DNA of 64,000 bases, taken from assembly GCF_050436995.1 (NCBI RefSeq), contig NC_134770.1, positions 7,202,501 through 7,266,500 on the forward strand, in the 5' to 3' direction. This DNA is from Anticarsia gemmatalis (taxonomy: Eukaryota; Arthropoda; Insecta; Lepidoptera; Erebidae). Below the pieces are notes generated by a model. It saw nothing but the letters and a program-made list of their open reading frames with translations, was not told where the DNA came from and did no database searches. The position numbers and the translations under genes were made by a program. Positions within the stretch are counted from its first letter, which is position 1. The number at the start of each line of letters is the position of its first letter. This document shows, piece after piece, positions 12,885 to 25,520 of this stretch.

Positions 12885-15800
12885 TCACGCAGTGGTCGTT
12901 AACGGGTTACCACTAAGCACTTCCATGGGTTTTGTTTCAACGGCTTCAATTTTACTCTCAGGGGTACCGTTGACCTCTGTTCTTGCCTCTTGCATCTCTA
13001 CGTCCTTGGTCTCAGGCTGTTCTTCTTGTGACTTGGTGTCGCTGTCAGTGGTCTCCTGGCTGGAGGTGTCCGTTGTTTCAGGCTTGCTGTCTTCGATCTG
13101 TGTCTGGTCAGCTTCTGTCTGCTCTGCTTCTGGTGTTTGTTCTTCTGGTTTTGCTTCTGTGTCCTCTTTCTGGTTTTCTGTTGTCTCTTGGGAATTGTCT
13201 ATGGAGAAGATTGTTGCGTTAGGTCATAGTTAAACAGTGCGGTGCGTATAACGTATACGTTGTAATAGTATATAATATATTCTGTACGAACATACTTGAT
13301 GTATAAGACACGCGAACTAAGAATTATGAAGACATATTCGTAGTGCAGTGAGTAATTAAAGAAATCAATAATGCACACTAATTTAGTCACCAAACAAACT
13401 AATCGTGGAGAATTACAATCATATTCAGGAAAAAAACAAAAATAAAAGCAACTGCCGCAATAAGAATTGCTCTTGTGTCGCGGGGTCTTTTTACAAACAT
13501 ACAAACAACGGATATAAGGTACAACCAAATAATTGTTCCAAGTGGGAATCGAACTTAACCACTGCGCCACAGACGCAATCATAAAATCATAGAGTGTCAT
13601 TCTTACCAGTTTCATCAACTTCCATTGGCGTCTCCTTCTTTTCGTCACCATTCACCTTCTGAAATATAAATATACTTATTATAATCACAATACAGACAGT
13701 ATCTTATCTCAAGATCTATGAAAATAGTATCCTACAAAACAAATGTTTTTCTCCTCGTTCATTAACCTTACTTAATTAGTTAATATATTGCTGATGTAAA
13801 CTTTACCTTCCACACATAGACCATACTTAATTAGTTAATATAATATTTCTAGTGTAATGTTTACCTACCAACATTTAAATACCAAGGGAAAAAGACGGCA
13901 ATTAATTTTCTAAATTAGAATATCTGGTCTTCGTCCAGGTATAGTACAATTTTATCCCATTGTTTCAATTTCTATGGGTATATTGATCCTATCAACACCA
14001 TACAAACCTTGTATCAACAGTTACAAACATAATAAATAAAGAATTATGCAATTTAGTTTAGTTGTTCATAAGTTATGTTATGCATGTACATACATATTGG
14101 TGATTCATTCCTTTTTTATTATCTTTTTCATGGAAGAATCTGTCTTTTCCCCTTTGGTATTTATATTTAATAATAATATCATAATGATCAAATTGTACCA
14201 TTACCTATACACATTCCAGGCTTACAACTAATAAAAAAATAACTAAAAACAACAAATAAGACGACACAAACAAAAATAAATAAATATAAATAACTAAAAA
14301 GCCATCCAAGCCACCTCTTTATCGTAAGATAATAACAAAAATCTTTGAAACAAGGATTAGTTTAATAAATGTATGAATGTAAATGAAGCAATAAATAGTT
14401 GTGTATGTATAAAGCAAATAGGTAGTTGTTGAAATAATCTTATGATACTATTCAAATGGGTTTCATGAAATGAAAAATACCGATATATGCAGATACTAGT
14501 GCCGATGTAATTTGGCCAAAATGTCGACAAATTAATAGCCATCGTAGCCTACTATTAGCTAGGGAATAAACTGATAAATTTATATTGCATTGCTCAAGCG
14601 AAATTTTCCTCAATTAAAATAACTTCAGTTAATTGCTTTAGTAACAATATTTTATTAACAATTATTATTAAAAGTAATTGTTCGTAATATAACATTTAAT
14701 AATATATTTTTGTTATTATCATACGACATTCTATCTACGTTTTAGCCCCAACCTCTAATTACTGATGTTCATGTATGTTGCACTTGTCGAAATAATTATT
14801 ATAAAGAAATATTTACAGTAGTACTGAAATATATTAATTTTCAATACTGATGAAGTAGTCTTCAAATGAACATTATACATGCATTTATTTATTTACATTA
14901 AAGTATTTAAACAATATCTATAATATCTAAATAACTCTGAAATACTGTTATTAAAATTAATTTTTTCTGAATTAAAGTAAAATATGAAAACTAAAAATGA
15001 TAAATAAATAAAATTAAATAAATTTCCAACCAGTTTTTAGACTATTAAAATTATCTTTGCATATCTACAGAGAAGCTGTGTTAAATAAAATTGTAATATA
15101 ATAATAAAATATTTCTACAAGTGCAACTTTGTTTATATACCGATAATTATAACCAGCCAAACAGACTCACGTTCTTTATATATTTTCTTTCAATATTGAA
15201 TCGTTTTTTTAAATCAATAAAACCTTTAAAAATAAAGGTATTTTAAAGGTATTGCAAGATGTTTTTATAGTTAAGGTCAATGTCCTATAACCACAAAAGT
15301 GTTAATAATAATTCAATATCATTTCGACTTTTGTAAGAACTAGTTAGGACTGATTAATTACTTTTAAAATATTATCTATTCTTTTTAACACTGCTGCTAA
15401 ATAACTAAATGTATGCAGAATGATTATTCAATAGGATACTGTATATTACCAACCCCCGGTTTCTGAGTACATTTAACAGTAGTTTATCTATTCAATAGCG
15501 TTTTTTTTTAATGAATTTTGACGCTATTGAATAGATAAACTACCGCTAAATGTAGCTCAGAAACCGGGGGTTAGTCAGTCAAACTTTTACAAAGAAATTG
15601 ACTGAAAAAGTACTTAAAAGTTGCAGCAGTTAGTATTTAAGAGTGATAAATAAGTAATTAATATAATAGTTAGACTGTATATAATTATCGGTATATAGAT
15701 TGTGTGATATAATCATGTAGAACCTAGGTCCGTCGTGCCTTTTTTCTGGCGGTCGTCTTGGCGTTACTCGACTTTGTCGTCGATGTTGCGCCGCGCTTTT

Positions 15801-18800
15801 TCTTATTGCCCTATAGTAATAGCAATATGTTTAATTTTATTGCATTTGTAGGTTATTAAATGACTTCTGGAAGTCAGTATTTAACCTGTGGCAAGCATTA
15901 ACGATTATAGTTCTGATGGCAAGGTACCAAAGCTAAATAAATACAAATAGTTCCCATAATAAGATGGATTTCTTGATAGCATTCTTAGAAAAAGCAAAAG
16001 AAAAATAAATAATGCAAGTTTAGAAAGCAGCATCTTTCAATAATAACTTAACCTATTGTGCAACAGTCAGAATGAGTAAACATTTTAGTCTTGAGTAAAG
16101 AACCCTTATACTTGAAAGTTTATAAAACGATTGCAACAATCGAATTGCGCAGATTGTTGCTTTTAAATATGTTCTTTATAGGGGGCTATTTATTAAAATT
16201 TCATACAACTAGGATGCTATTTAACGCTAAAGAAGAGCATTCAATCTGGATTCTTTGACAATAGTAAAATTCACTTCGGCAAAGTGAAAAAGAACTTTAT
16301 TGTAAACTCTATCACCAAGAATACAGCCCTATAAACAAAAATAGACCAGAATATAAAGATTTTTCATATTTTTAACATACCTGTGGTTTATTCTCCTCTC
16401 CCTGTTCACTGATCTGTGCACTGCTCGTGCTGGAGATCTCTCCTTCTTGCTCAGACTTCTGTTTTTTACTTTTAGGCTCGTCTTCCTCCTGCGATTCTTG
16501 GGAGTCCTGCGAGTCTTGCTCCGTCTTTTGTTCTGATGTCTCGCTTTCTGGCGGCGGCGAGTCCTCTTTTTGAGGGTTTGGGTCCTCCTGTACAAGTAAG
16601 ATTATAATACCTGAAGTTTATTTTCTGGAATTAATGTTTTGTGCTGCATGTTACTTATTTCGAATTATGCGAGGAAGGAGTGTGGATCACTGTTTGCACA
16701 GCATTTCTTATCTACACCACTTGTTCTTATTTATGGTCTTCAGCGCATAGGTTTGTTGTTGTATTCAGGCACACAAAAGTTTAGTGGCGCACATTTAGGG
16801 TGAGAAACACCTGAATTCTTATCTAAATACAATTATAACCAGCTGTAAAAATGGGATGGTATAGACCAAAGATGAGCGAGAGATCCATCCCACAGATTTG
16901 AATGGGATTAAATAAAATAAAATATTTTCAGTACATACCACAAGCAGCACGGTGTGCTGTCCGCCGGCGGACACGTGCACGGGCACGCGCGGCGCCAGCG
17001 CGGGCGTGACGGCGGCGGTGGGCGCGGCGCAGTCGCGGCTGTGGCCCGTGCCCAGCGTGCCCTCCGACCCCATGCCCCACGACACCACCTCGCCTGGGGA
17101 ACATACGGAACATAAGTATCGCTGAAGGACAATGTCGACTAATAAAATTGTATAGCAAAACCAAATACGGGTCTTAAGTTTACCATCAAGTGAATGTGAG
17201 TGAATTCGATCGAAACAGCTGGGAAACAATTAAAATATAGTTATCATAAATGTTGAATCGTGTTTTAGACGAGATGCAACGGGCATTACAATTATGTATC
17301 TACAAGACTAATATTGATTAATACTTAATTTTCTACTTTACTCAGTTTAAAAATGAACTTTAATTCAAGATCAAATATAGCTTGTTTTTAGTACTTTTAT
17401 TAGCAAAATATAGCAATAATACTGTGACTTACCGGTGTGTGTGACAGCAAAGGAGTTGCTAGTGCCGGCTGCTATGCTGATACACTTTTTGTTCTGCAAC
17501 GCCGGGATAGGCTCCAACACCTCCGCGTCGCCTGGACGATCGCCCAGACCCAATCTGACAAAAACAAAAAATATTATAGAAGGAAAATGTAAGGTTTTTA
17601 AAGTTTGCGACCACTTGTTGCTTCTATAAATAGGTATTTGTTATTGAATGTAGTAATTTAAGGTCAAATACAGAAATTATAAGGCAAAATTACCTGCTGT
17701 AATTTTATTTAGACTGTATAACACGGGACATTGACTTCAACTATAAGCTCTTATAAGTACTGACAAGTACCTAGATTAGGTATTACAAGAAGGTGAAGAT
17801 AAGTAGTGACAACTATTTAAAAATCTGTCATCCAGATAATTACTTTTCACTTCTAACAAACTAGACCAAAGTTTTAACACCACTCTTTTAAATGTAGGTC
17901 TCATAAAACCTTTATTTTCAGGGTTTTAGTATGGTGTGCTATTTACCTGCCATACTCGCACCGGCCGATGGCATAGACGAGTCCGTTAGCATCCAGAGCC
18001 AGCGAGTGGTGTTGTCCGGGCGCCACGCGCTGCCAGTTGGTGCCGCGGGAACTGAACGCGTCGCACTCCGACGGAGCGTACAGCGCTGTCTTGCGCTTTT
18101 CACCTGTTATACCTGAGCGAAACAATGATAAAATTATATTATGCGCAATTATACATTGACCGAAAACTTAAATATAGGCATATAACTCTCGACTTGATGC
18201 ATTTAATTGCCACTGCAGAAAGGCTCACAGTGCATAGTTATTTTAATATTTCTTAACAGTAGCCTAGAATTTAGAAACGTGTCGACACCTTCGTGAGTCA
18301 AGAAACTATTCTAGTGACCTTGCGGTCGAATTGTAACCAGCCTCCTTAGCTGAATCTGACAATAGTCAGCTCAATGATAAAATCATAGTTCATTGAAATA
18401 TGTGGATGTTTTTTATATGTGGAGAATATAGTTGGTAGCATATTTATAAGACTTATAGTTATATTAATTTGTAAAAAAACAATATGTTACTGTTTGTTTT
18501 CCCAAATAAAACAAAAAATGAAATACTTTATGCAAACAGTCATATGATGTGATATAATTGATCTAGATTTCTTTATTTTTAGAGTATTGTGTGTACATAC
18601 CAAGTTGTCCATAATTATTGAGTCCCCAGGCGAACATCTTTTCGTTGTTGGCGTCCAGCACGAAGGTGGCGTGGTACCCCGCCCAGATGCGGGACGCGCC
18701 TGCCTTCAGGGTCACCTTGGATGGAACTAGCAGGGCACCTGGACAAATAACCATATATTAATATGTGAGTTTTTACAATAAAAGCAAGAACTGAGAGTCA

Positions 18801-21800
18801 TCCTAATATTTTTATTAACAAATATATGAGAAATAATGAGATAGGTACTCGTAACATGTCAATAAATGACTATTCCCTTTTTTTGTGATTGGTATTTAAC
18901 TTTTACTTAATAATATATTTCTTTATTAGGTTGGAAAATATCGACTTAAGAACCAAATTTAATTTTGTTTTTTTTTAGTAATGGGCATGTGTATTGTTTC
19001 GTACTAGGTAACTTAGTCAAATATTTGCATAATATTTGATAATTTGCTATAGGAGTAAATGAAATAGTGTGTACTTACTTAGTCCCTGGCGGGCGTCCCT
19101 GGAGGCGGACCGCTGCGACAGTCTGCCGAGCTGGCCCTGCTCGCCGCAACCCATTGTGTACACCGCGCCTGACGTCTGCAATAACAACATACGTTAATTA
19201 ACTCAGACATAAAGCAAACGGCTTTAACTTCAAAAAAATATGTTCATTTCTAATTGGTCGAATGACAAAGTAAGCATATTATATGAATTACTTTTACTAA
19301 TAAATCAACTTTTAGTCATGCTAGTCGCAATTAAACAATACCAGACGCAACAGATTTTTTTTATAGCGTTGACAATGCTTTTGTCACGAAAAGGTACTGA
19401 TATCCCTAAATTAGACATTGAATTTATGGTATATTCCCAGTAGTCCTTTCTACGCTGACACCCAGGGTGACAACTGGGAATTTTTTTCCTATTTTTATTC
19501 CCAGTCACCCCGGGGACAGTGTTAGAGGGGACTACTGGGAATATACCGAATTTATAAAGCACTTATCGTTAACTTGCTTTTGGGTGCAGAATAGATAATA
19601 AGAAAATGTGTATCTTTTTCAGTTTTTCGGTGTTCTTGTGTTTGTAACTTACAGATAATATAACAAGATGGTCTCCGCCGGACGCGAGCGCGGCGCCGGG
19701 CTCTCCGATGTCTATTTTGACGGGAGACTTGCTTGACTTGCCTTCACGACCGCGGACTATGAGGCCCATGCTGCCGTGAGAGTCCTGTACGAAACAAATA
19801 TAAACATTTATAATATGAAAATTATAACTAGTGAAATAAATTATATTGATTTTAGGGAATTCTGGAGTGATTATAAATATTGAAAAATATATTGTTTTAA
19901 TATACGCATTTATATTGTTGTTTTATATTCGTAAGAATGTGGTATATGATTTAGATAGGTGAAATTGTTTTTAAGACCTTTTTTACTAAAATCAATTTTA
20001 TTTATTTTTCATTCATTACTTTACTTAAAGTGAATTAAGTTGTTTGATGGTTTTTGATATGGTTCAACAATCTCTTATTGCAAAAGTTACTGATCATTTA
20101 CATATTTTTTGTAGTATGGAGATACTTTTTAAGCTTAAATATGATTAAAAACGTATGTAAAGTGATTAAGTATAGGAGTTATATGCTCCATACCCGGAAG
20201 GCCCCCCAGGCGTATACATCTCCGTTGTTGAGCAGCGCGGCGGAGTGCGAGTCCCCGGCGCTGACGGCTACAGCTGGAGCAGGCAGCGCCACGGCCCGCG
20301 CCGCGCCCTCCTCGCTGTCATCAGCGGTGGCGCGGCCCAGAGCACCCTCGTCGTTACAGCCGAACGTCCACACCTGACATACACACAAACATTTTACTTA
20401 TTACTATCCCACCACTCTCCAGCACATTAAACTAATAAATTTCTCAACACATAAGCTTATGAGCTATGATATGAAATATAAAGCAATACAAACCTTCCCA
20501 CTACTGTCTAGTGCAATAGTGTGCATGCCGCCTGCATACACATCTACTATTTTGTCACCCAGTGCTGTCACAAACTTGAACCTGAAACAAACACGTAATA
20601 ACATTACACACTTAGAATTTAAACAACGTAACAAAATTACCTATGTTTTGAATTTTGAATCAACAAACATAAATAATAAATCTAAGACATTACTGCAGCG
20701 AAAGTACATTAATATTTCTCCAAGTCATTTACTTATCAATTCCTACACTAAGATCAAAATACAAACACTACTCTAAACTTTATTTCTAATGCAATATTCC
20801 AAACGGAAGCCACAATACCTCTTAGTAGACACTAAAGATATTCACAACAATCTTCACCAAAAAATATAAAATTAATATACCTATATGTGGTCTTTGACTT
20901 TTTTTCTTTCTCGAAAAGGGGACATAAGTACAGAAAAGGTTAGGGTTACCTTGTGCTAAAAGTACACTTACTTTGAAGTCTCAATAACATCTTCTCCAAG
21001 ACCGAGCTGGCCCACATCGCCTTGTCCACAAGTGAGCACGCGACCTCTGCGCTTCGGGGCCGTCGGGATCTCCAACTGGATCGCTGGAGGGAAACAATAT
21101 AGTATTAATAAGTAAACTTTACTCTCTTACTGCTGGGCAAGGGACTCTTCATGGGTTGAGGGAAGGGTCTATGAGTCCTTTATGTTGAACAATACGAGTT
21201 GAGGACTTAGCATTCACTCAAGATTTGTATTATATTATGTCTTCCGCCTTCTGTAATAAATAAGTATTCTTTTGGTTGAACTGGAGATCTGATAGGCAAT
21301 CTCTCCATGTAAAATGCATCATCACCTGCATCCGGTACGACTGAAAGCTGACTCCAACATAGTTGGAAGCTAGGCTGATCATGAATAATTTTGTGATTGT
21401 AAATTGTATGTATATAATGTAAATTAATTTGATTTGTAAATGTAATTTGAAAAACCTGAATACTTTTATAAAATATGACTTGTATTCTTTAACATAAATT
21501 TTAAAATTTTGATTCAGTGGTGATCTAGTTTGGAGTAATGATGATGCTGTATTTTCTGTTATAGATACCTATAAAAAAACTTCAAATGATCTCTTACATC
21601 ATAATTACACAAATTGTGTAATTTGGTATTATCATTCTTTTGCCATTTATTTATTCTGATTATTTGGATATTTTCTGCATATTTTTGTAGTCGTAATAAT
21701 AATGGGCCAATTTTGATTATATTTTAATTAATTTTCTGTCTAACTTGTACAGTATTCAAAACTTGTTTGTAAGCCACAAAGTTGTCTACGACAGTATAAA

Positions 21801-24800
21801 AAGAAAAATTTTAAGAAATTAACAAACCACTTTTTTTTCTAAGAATCTTCAATCTATTAAACAAGAAAGAATTTTTTGCATAGGACTCCATTATTTGTTC
21901 TGGAGGAGACTCTTGCCCAAATTGTGTTTAAACTTAATTATTTTAAACAGAAATCAAACCTAGAAACTTAACAACGACCTTGCACCTACTCTAAAGATAA
22001 ATAAATATAAAATATTGTTTACCCATCACATGACTCATTCAAAGATTGTATAGATATGGTTCAATAGCAGTTATATCTAGTTAAAGTTTGACATTTCATA
22101 TATGGTGGAGACTACATACAGACGATTGCATAATATATTAGCTAAATCTGTAGGTGTATTTATGAATTGTTCATTGTTATTTTAATATGTTGTGTCTGTG
22201 ATGTTATTGTGAAATTGTCTTTATTTTTTAAGTTTATTGTGGCTCTGTATATACAAGAGATAGTAGATAATTGTTTGTTTATTTGCTTTAAAAAATATAA
22301 TAAGGAAAAGTTGGTAGTATATATTTTGCCTCTTAAGTAAGTTTTTACATTATGGTTAGGAGCTAAAACTTAGAAGATAAAAAAGTCATGATCTCAAATA
22401 TTGCTAATGTATTGATTATTTGTTTTAATATTATATTTATAGGATAAATATTAAGTAGCGAGTACATTGCAAACCTGAAACACTGTTTTTTATAATATGC
22501 TGCCCTATGATTTTTGGCCTAAGATCTTGCCCAGTATCTTCAAACTCTCTCTGTCATTGCTCGGACAAATCTCCAGTTAAGCTTGACATTTTTTAAGAAA
22601 ATAGTGTAATATTAAAAATAAATTACATCAAACTAGTCTCGTTCTCAATGCACTTGCAGGAAATACACACACAAACTAAAATATGTGTAAATTGGCCACA
22701 ACTTACGATAAGGTCATTCTTATCAAGTGACTTAAATAATATATTGCATGACATAATCTGTTTGCAAACTTTTGAGTAGTTTGTGTAGACATGACTACAC
22801 TTTAAGTGGTTTAATGTCAAATATTATAATGAATGGAGAATATTTTAGTAATTAAAACGCTTATTTTGTGTTTCTACTTAGTTGTGAGTCTGGGAATTCA
22901 AGATTAACCTCGAGTGTAAGATTTATTTACAAGTATAACATAAGTAAAGGTGAAAAGTAAGGTGAATGTTATTCTAAATATTGGACACAAGGCTTTCTAC
23001 TAAGATGTAGGACTTTATTTTGCCCACTAAAAGATGTGCATGTTCTAACTTACAGCTAGGGAATGCAATCCCGACTCGAGATCGTCAACTCGAGATCCCT
23101 CGCGATCAGAAATATAAATCCCGCGGGATCCCGAGATTTTCGGGATCCCGTCTAGTTAGTAAAAATAATACAATTCGAACGGCTTGTTTAACGTAATATG
23201 TGTGTGATAGTGTGGTGAATGCAATAAATTATTATTTGAAAGAAAATAAAAGCCTTTATTTTTCAATATTACTAACAACGTAACATAATTAACAGGTGTA
23301 ATAACATGAACATAATCAAAATAGTAGGTGTAGCTCCAGGAGATCAAAATAAAAAGTAATCACATGGCATTTTGATAGTAGCCTCTTAAAATACAAAGTG
23401 TATCAATAGTACGAGCTTCTAATCGGCATCTTAAATCTATTGCAATGTACCCAGCTGCTGAAAAAACCCTCTCCGACAATCCCGAACAGGATCTCGCCAT
23501 ATTATGCTTCGGGATTGATCCCGAAAAAATACACGGGATCTCGCGAGATCGGGATCCCGCGAGATCGGGATTGCATTCACTACTTACAGCATGAGAAAAT
23601 GATCAAATAGGCAAACATGCCTGTTTGTCAAAATATTATTTTAGTTTTACTATGTTTCTCTGTGCTGTTTGTTTAAGAATTTCAGATATCTTTGTGGATT
23701 AAATAATAAAAATTACATACATTTTTGCACAGATTATTGGGTAATATACTACACTTATAAGAGTGCAAACTACGGATACACCAGTAAGCTAAATATGACA
23801 TACCATCTTTCAAAGATATAATGGATATTGCCAAACACATCAATATACAATATTCCCTAATATTTCATCGGGAATCATAACATCCAGCATTTCAAGTAAA
23901 AGAAATAAACGGCATAGTAACAATTTTATTGCCATGTAATTATACTTGGTTGCTATGAATCAAGGGTCAAGGTCATTGCTTAGTGTTGCCAGGTACAATT
24001 TCCTTATTTTGATGGCAAAAAAAGTATACAAATATTGTAAATATTGTTTTGTTCTTAACTTGAAAGTTGACTATAACTTAGTATATAAATTATTCTTGAT
24101 GTGGATAGCCCATTGATGATGTGTGAGTATTAATTGTAACTGTTTAGTTGTCATGAGATTTTTGCTCCGAGATAGCATCTTTGTTAATTTTGGAAACAAT
24201 GGCTATTTATGACTTGCAGTATACATGTGTTTGTGTGTTTCTACACCTCTTGTTTTATGTATGGGGTTTTTAATGTTAAGATTTTGAGCATAATACTTAG
24301 TATCTAATATGTAACACATGGCCAGTTTAAACTTGTATGAAGATTTTTACAGTTATGTCTCCAAACAAAGATTATTATGACTGAGTGAGTTGTAAATATT
24401 GTCTTGTGGTACAATTACAGTGCACTAGAAAACAAGGAGTAATAAAAATCATTGTATAATACAACAATGAAGATAGCTTACAAACTATGGCGTTTCCTTC
24501 ACGCTTATCTCTATGGTAGCTATTGGTAATGACACAATAATAGCCCCTTTTATCCTCGTTAGCTAATTTTATACCAAATTACATAGATAAACACATTCTT
24601 ATAAACGTTATTCGACGCATTATGAACGTAAATTAGTCACACTTATTCGTGGATATCACTAATTTGTGTGAAAAGTACATTTGTAAATATACCGAGCGTC
24701 ACCTTATAGGAGACTAACCTCAAAAATATTCCATTCGCGCCCAACGCTTACATAACCAACGCGACATTTAAGCGTAAACATGATCTCAACTACCTAAACA

Positions 24801-25057
24801 CAGCAACCGAAATCTTAATTCGAGTACAGTTATGTTGTAAACATAAAAAGAAAACTTCTATGGCGAGAGTTCGCGCCTCTCGTTTCCCGCCATCGCGTTT
24901 GACAGGTCATTGACATAGGCAAAAATGTAAAGAAAACAATTGCAAAATGCCTTTACAGGAACTCACCTCCACGTTTTTTCTTGTTTTTGGGCCCCGTCGA
25001 CGCCGTGGGGGCGGACGATTTAGACGCTGCACGTTTAACGCCCCGCGCCGCCGGCAT
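12885..25057 (-). CDS. Rcc1: RCC1, Ran guanine-nucleotide exchange factor (long acidic-tail form, 617 aa)
   Basis: Minus-strand exons: 25057-24967, 21083-20972, 20581-20494, 20373-20194, 19784-19653, 19175-19079, 18738-18601, 18112-17947, 17554-17433, 17093-16939, 16587-16381, 13658-13607 and 13198-12885. All have GT-AG ends and matching phases (1854 nt). The first ~40 residues are basic, a likely nuclear-import and chromatin-binding tail. Residues about 41-427 are RCC1 repeats with typical blade motifs: VLTCGQGDVGQLGLG, VWTFGCNDEGALGR, SAGDSHSAAL, MGCGEQGQLGR, YAIGRCEYGRLGLG, SWGMGSEGTLG and SAGGQHTVLL. Asp195, in LASGGDHLV, aligns with the Asp of human RCC1 (D182) needed for exchange on Ran. 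RCC1 sits on nucleosomes and makes RanGTP near chromatin, driving nuclear transport and spindle assembly. Residues 428-617 are an acidic Glu/Gln/Thr/Ser-rich extension absent from the ~420-aa vertebrate protein. The Drosophila counterpart is Bj1. The 3' exons can be replaced by an alternative last exon at 15724-15810. Confidence 0.93.
13448..13580 (-). mobile_element. SINE family A copy in the last RCC1 intron
   Basis: It has the family A body and a tRNA-like A box (tggcgcagtgg) on the minus strand, but the segment between the A and B boxes is deleted. It lies in the 408-bp last intron (13199-13606), only 26 bp from the upstream exon. Confidence 0.75.
15453..15570. mobile_element. Palindromic foldback element (family B), full copy
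   Basis: It begins cccccggtttctgag and ends with its inverse, ctcagaaaccggggg. The arms are inverted copies over nearly their whole length around a short T-rich centre, with 'tttatctattcaatagcg' and its complement near the middle. It lies about 150 bp downstream of the alternative RCC1 last exon, so it would fall in that transcript's 3' UTR. Confidence 0.85.
15724..15810 (-). CDS. Rcc1: Alternative last exon of RCC1 with basic tail (29 codons)
   Basis: It follows an AG acceptor (ctatag, 15816-15811) on the minus strand. It is open in exactly the phase left by the 16587-16381 exon (phase 0) and ends in TAG at 15726-15724. It encodes a Lys/Arg/Thr-rich tail starting GNKKKRG and ending ARKKARRT. 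Used instead of the 13658 and 13198 exons it gives a 524-aa protein. It is GC-rich against an AT-rich intron, which supports coding function. The polypyrimidine tract is weak, so usage may be regulated or low. A basic tail could add DNA or importin binding; that is inference. Confidence 0.6.
   Translation of the reverse strand, partial: GNKKKRGATSTTKSSNAKTTARKKARRT
19428..19547. mobile_element. 120-bp MITE with perfect 8-bp target duplication
   Basis: Terminal inverted repeats of 19 bp (ggtatattcccagtagtcc and its complement) are flanked on both sides by GAATTTAT (19420-19427 and 19548-19555). The 8-bp duplication points to the hAT or P type. It has no coding capacity and lies in an RCC1 intron between exons 19653 and 19175. 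Confidence 0.88.
23057..23582 (-). mobile_element. hAT-superfamily element remnant, 526 bp, with 8-bp TSD
   Basis: The left end is tagggaatgcaatcccga and the right end is its near-exact inverse. Both sides are flanked by CTTACAGC (23049-23056 and 23583-23590), a perfect 8-bp target duplication. The subterminal regions carry repeated 'gggatcccg' and 'gagatc' motifs, as expected for transposase-binding repeats. The interior keeps the 3' end of a transposase gene on the minus strand (separate entry). It is inserted in RCC1 intron 1. Confidence 0.9.
23360..23500 (-). pseudogene. hAT transposase C-terminal dimerisation segment (remnant)
   Basis: It is open for 46 codons on the minus strand and ends in TGA (23362-23360). 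It reads LSERVFSAAG, then a run with RCRLEARTIDTLCILR. This matches the conserved 'SERvFSxAGxI...RxRL...lxfL' motif of the hAT C-terminal dimerisation domain. The rest of the transposase, including the catalytic region, is absent, so it is a remnant within a non-autonomous element. Confidence 0.85.
24883..24891 (+). promoter_or_regulatory. E2F-like motif in RCC1 intron 1
   Basis: TTTCCCGCC lies about 75 bp inside the first intron in a GC-richer patch (24855-24900). E2F sites are common near cell-cycle genes such as RCC1; function here is inferred from the motif alone. Confidence 0.3.
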
Positions 25058-25520
25058 TATGCCTGCAATATTGCAACCAACGCGTCAATAAACACAGCAC
25101 ACAGCGCGGCAAAACACCCGGACTCGATGGCTTCACAACGATGACGTTTTAACTACTTTTTATAATCGCATTATCGCCTTATTTCCACATCGGCTGCATC
25201 TGCATCAATTACAAGGCTGCGGCCTCATAGATTTATGCAAAGCGCAGATAGGTTATATTATGCATTTGTATAGGCACTGCACAGGGAACCAAACAACGCG
25301 TCAGTAACATACAGCCACGCATGTGAACACGCAAGAATTATTTACTTACTGTTTTATAATAAATTTCTAAGCGGAACCGCAAATAAATATACTGATATCA
25401 CTTTAGAATAAGAGATGACGTATTAAATTTAACACAGTACGAATCTCGTACATCTCCCTCCGCTCGCTTCGCTTGGCCCGAGTGACGTAATCACGTGAAT
25501 CGGAATCAGTCATACAATCG
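25058..25520 (-). promoter_or_regulatory. Upstream region of RCC1
   Basis: It must hold the 5' UTR and probably the promoter of RCC1 if no earlier exon exists. The first 100 bp upstream of the ATG are GC-richer than average. A compact TGACGTAATCACGTGA motif (25483-25498) combines a CRE-like site with an E-box-like CACGTG. No TATA box is evident. A nearby 'cgctcgcttcgctt' run also resembles sequence inside the 61861-62340 element, so part of this region may be repeat-derived. Confidence 0.4.

Noticed and set aside
12877..13233. Plus-strand open frame of 118 codons rich in Ser/Val
   Set aside because: It is the complement of the RCC1 acidic-tail exon (13198-12885), whose minus-strand frame continues the gene in phase.
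13199..13651. Minus-strand open frame of 150 codons
   Set aside because: It runs through a SINE and AT-rich intron and shifts frame against RCC1 exon 13658-13607; not a separate gene.
16329..16595. Minus-strand open frame of 88 codons rich in Arg/Lys
   Set aside because: It overlaps the RCC1 exon 16587-16381 in another frame. The frame that matches the splice phases is the acidic one.
16819..17229. Several long minus-strand frames over one GC-rich exon
   Set aside because: Only the frame with EVVSWGMGSEGTLGTG is RCC1 and fits phases; the Arg-rich alternatives are frame shadows.
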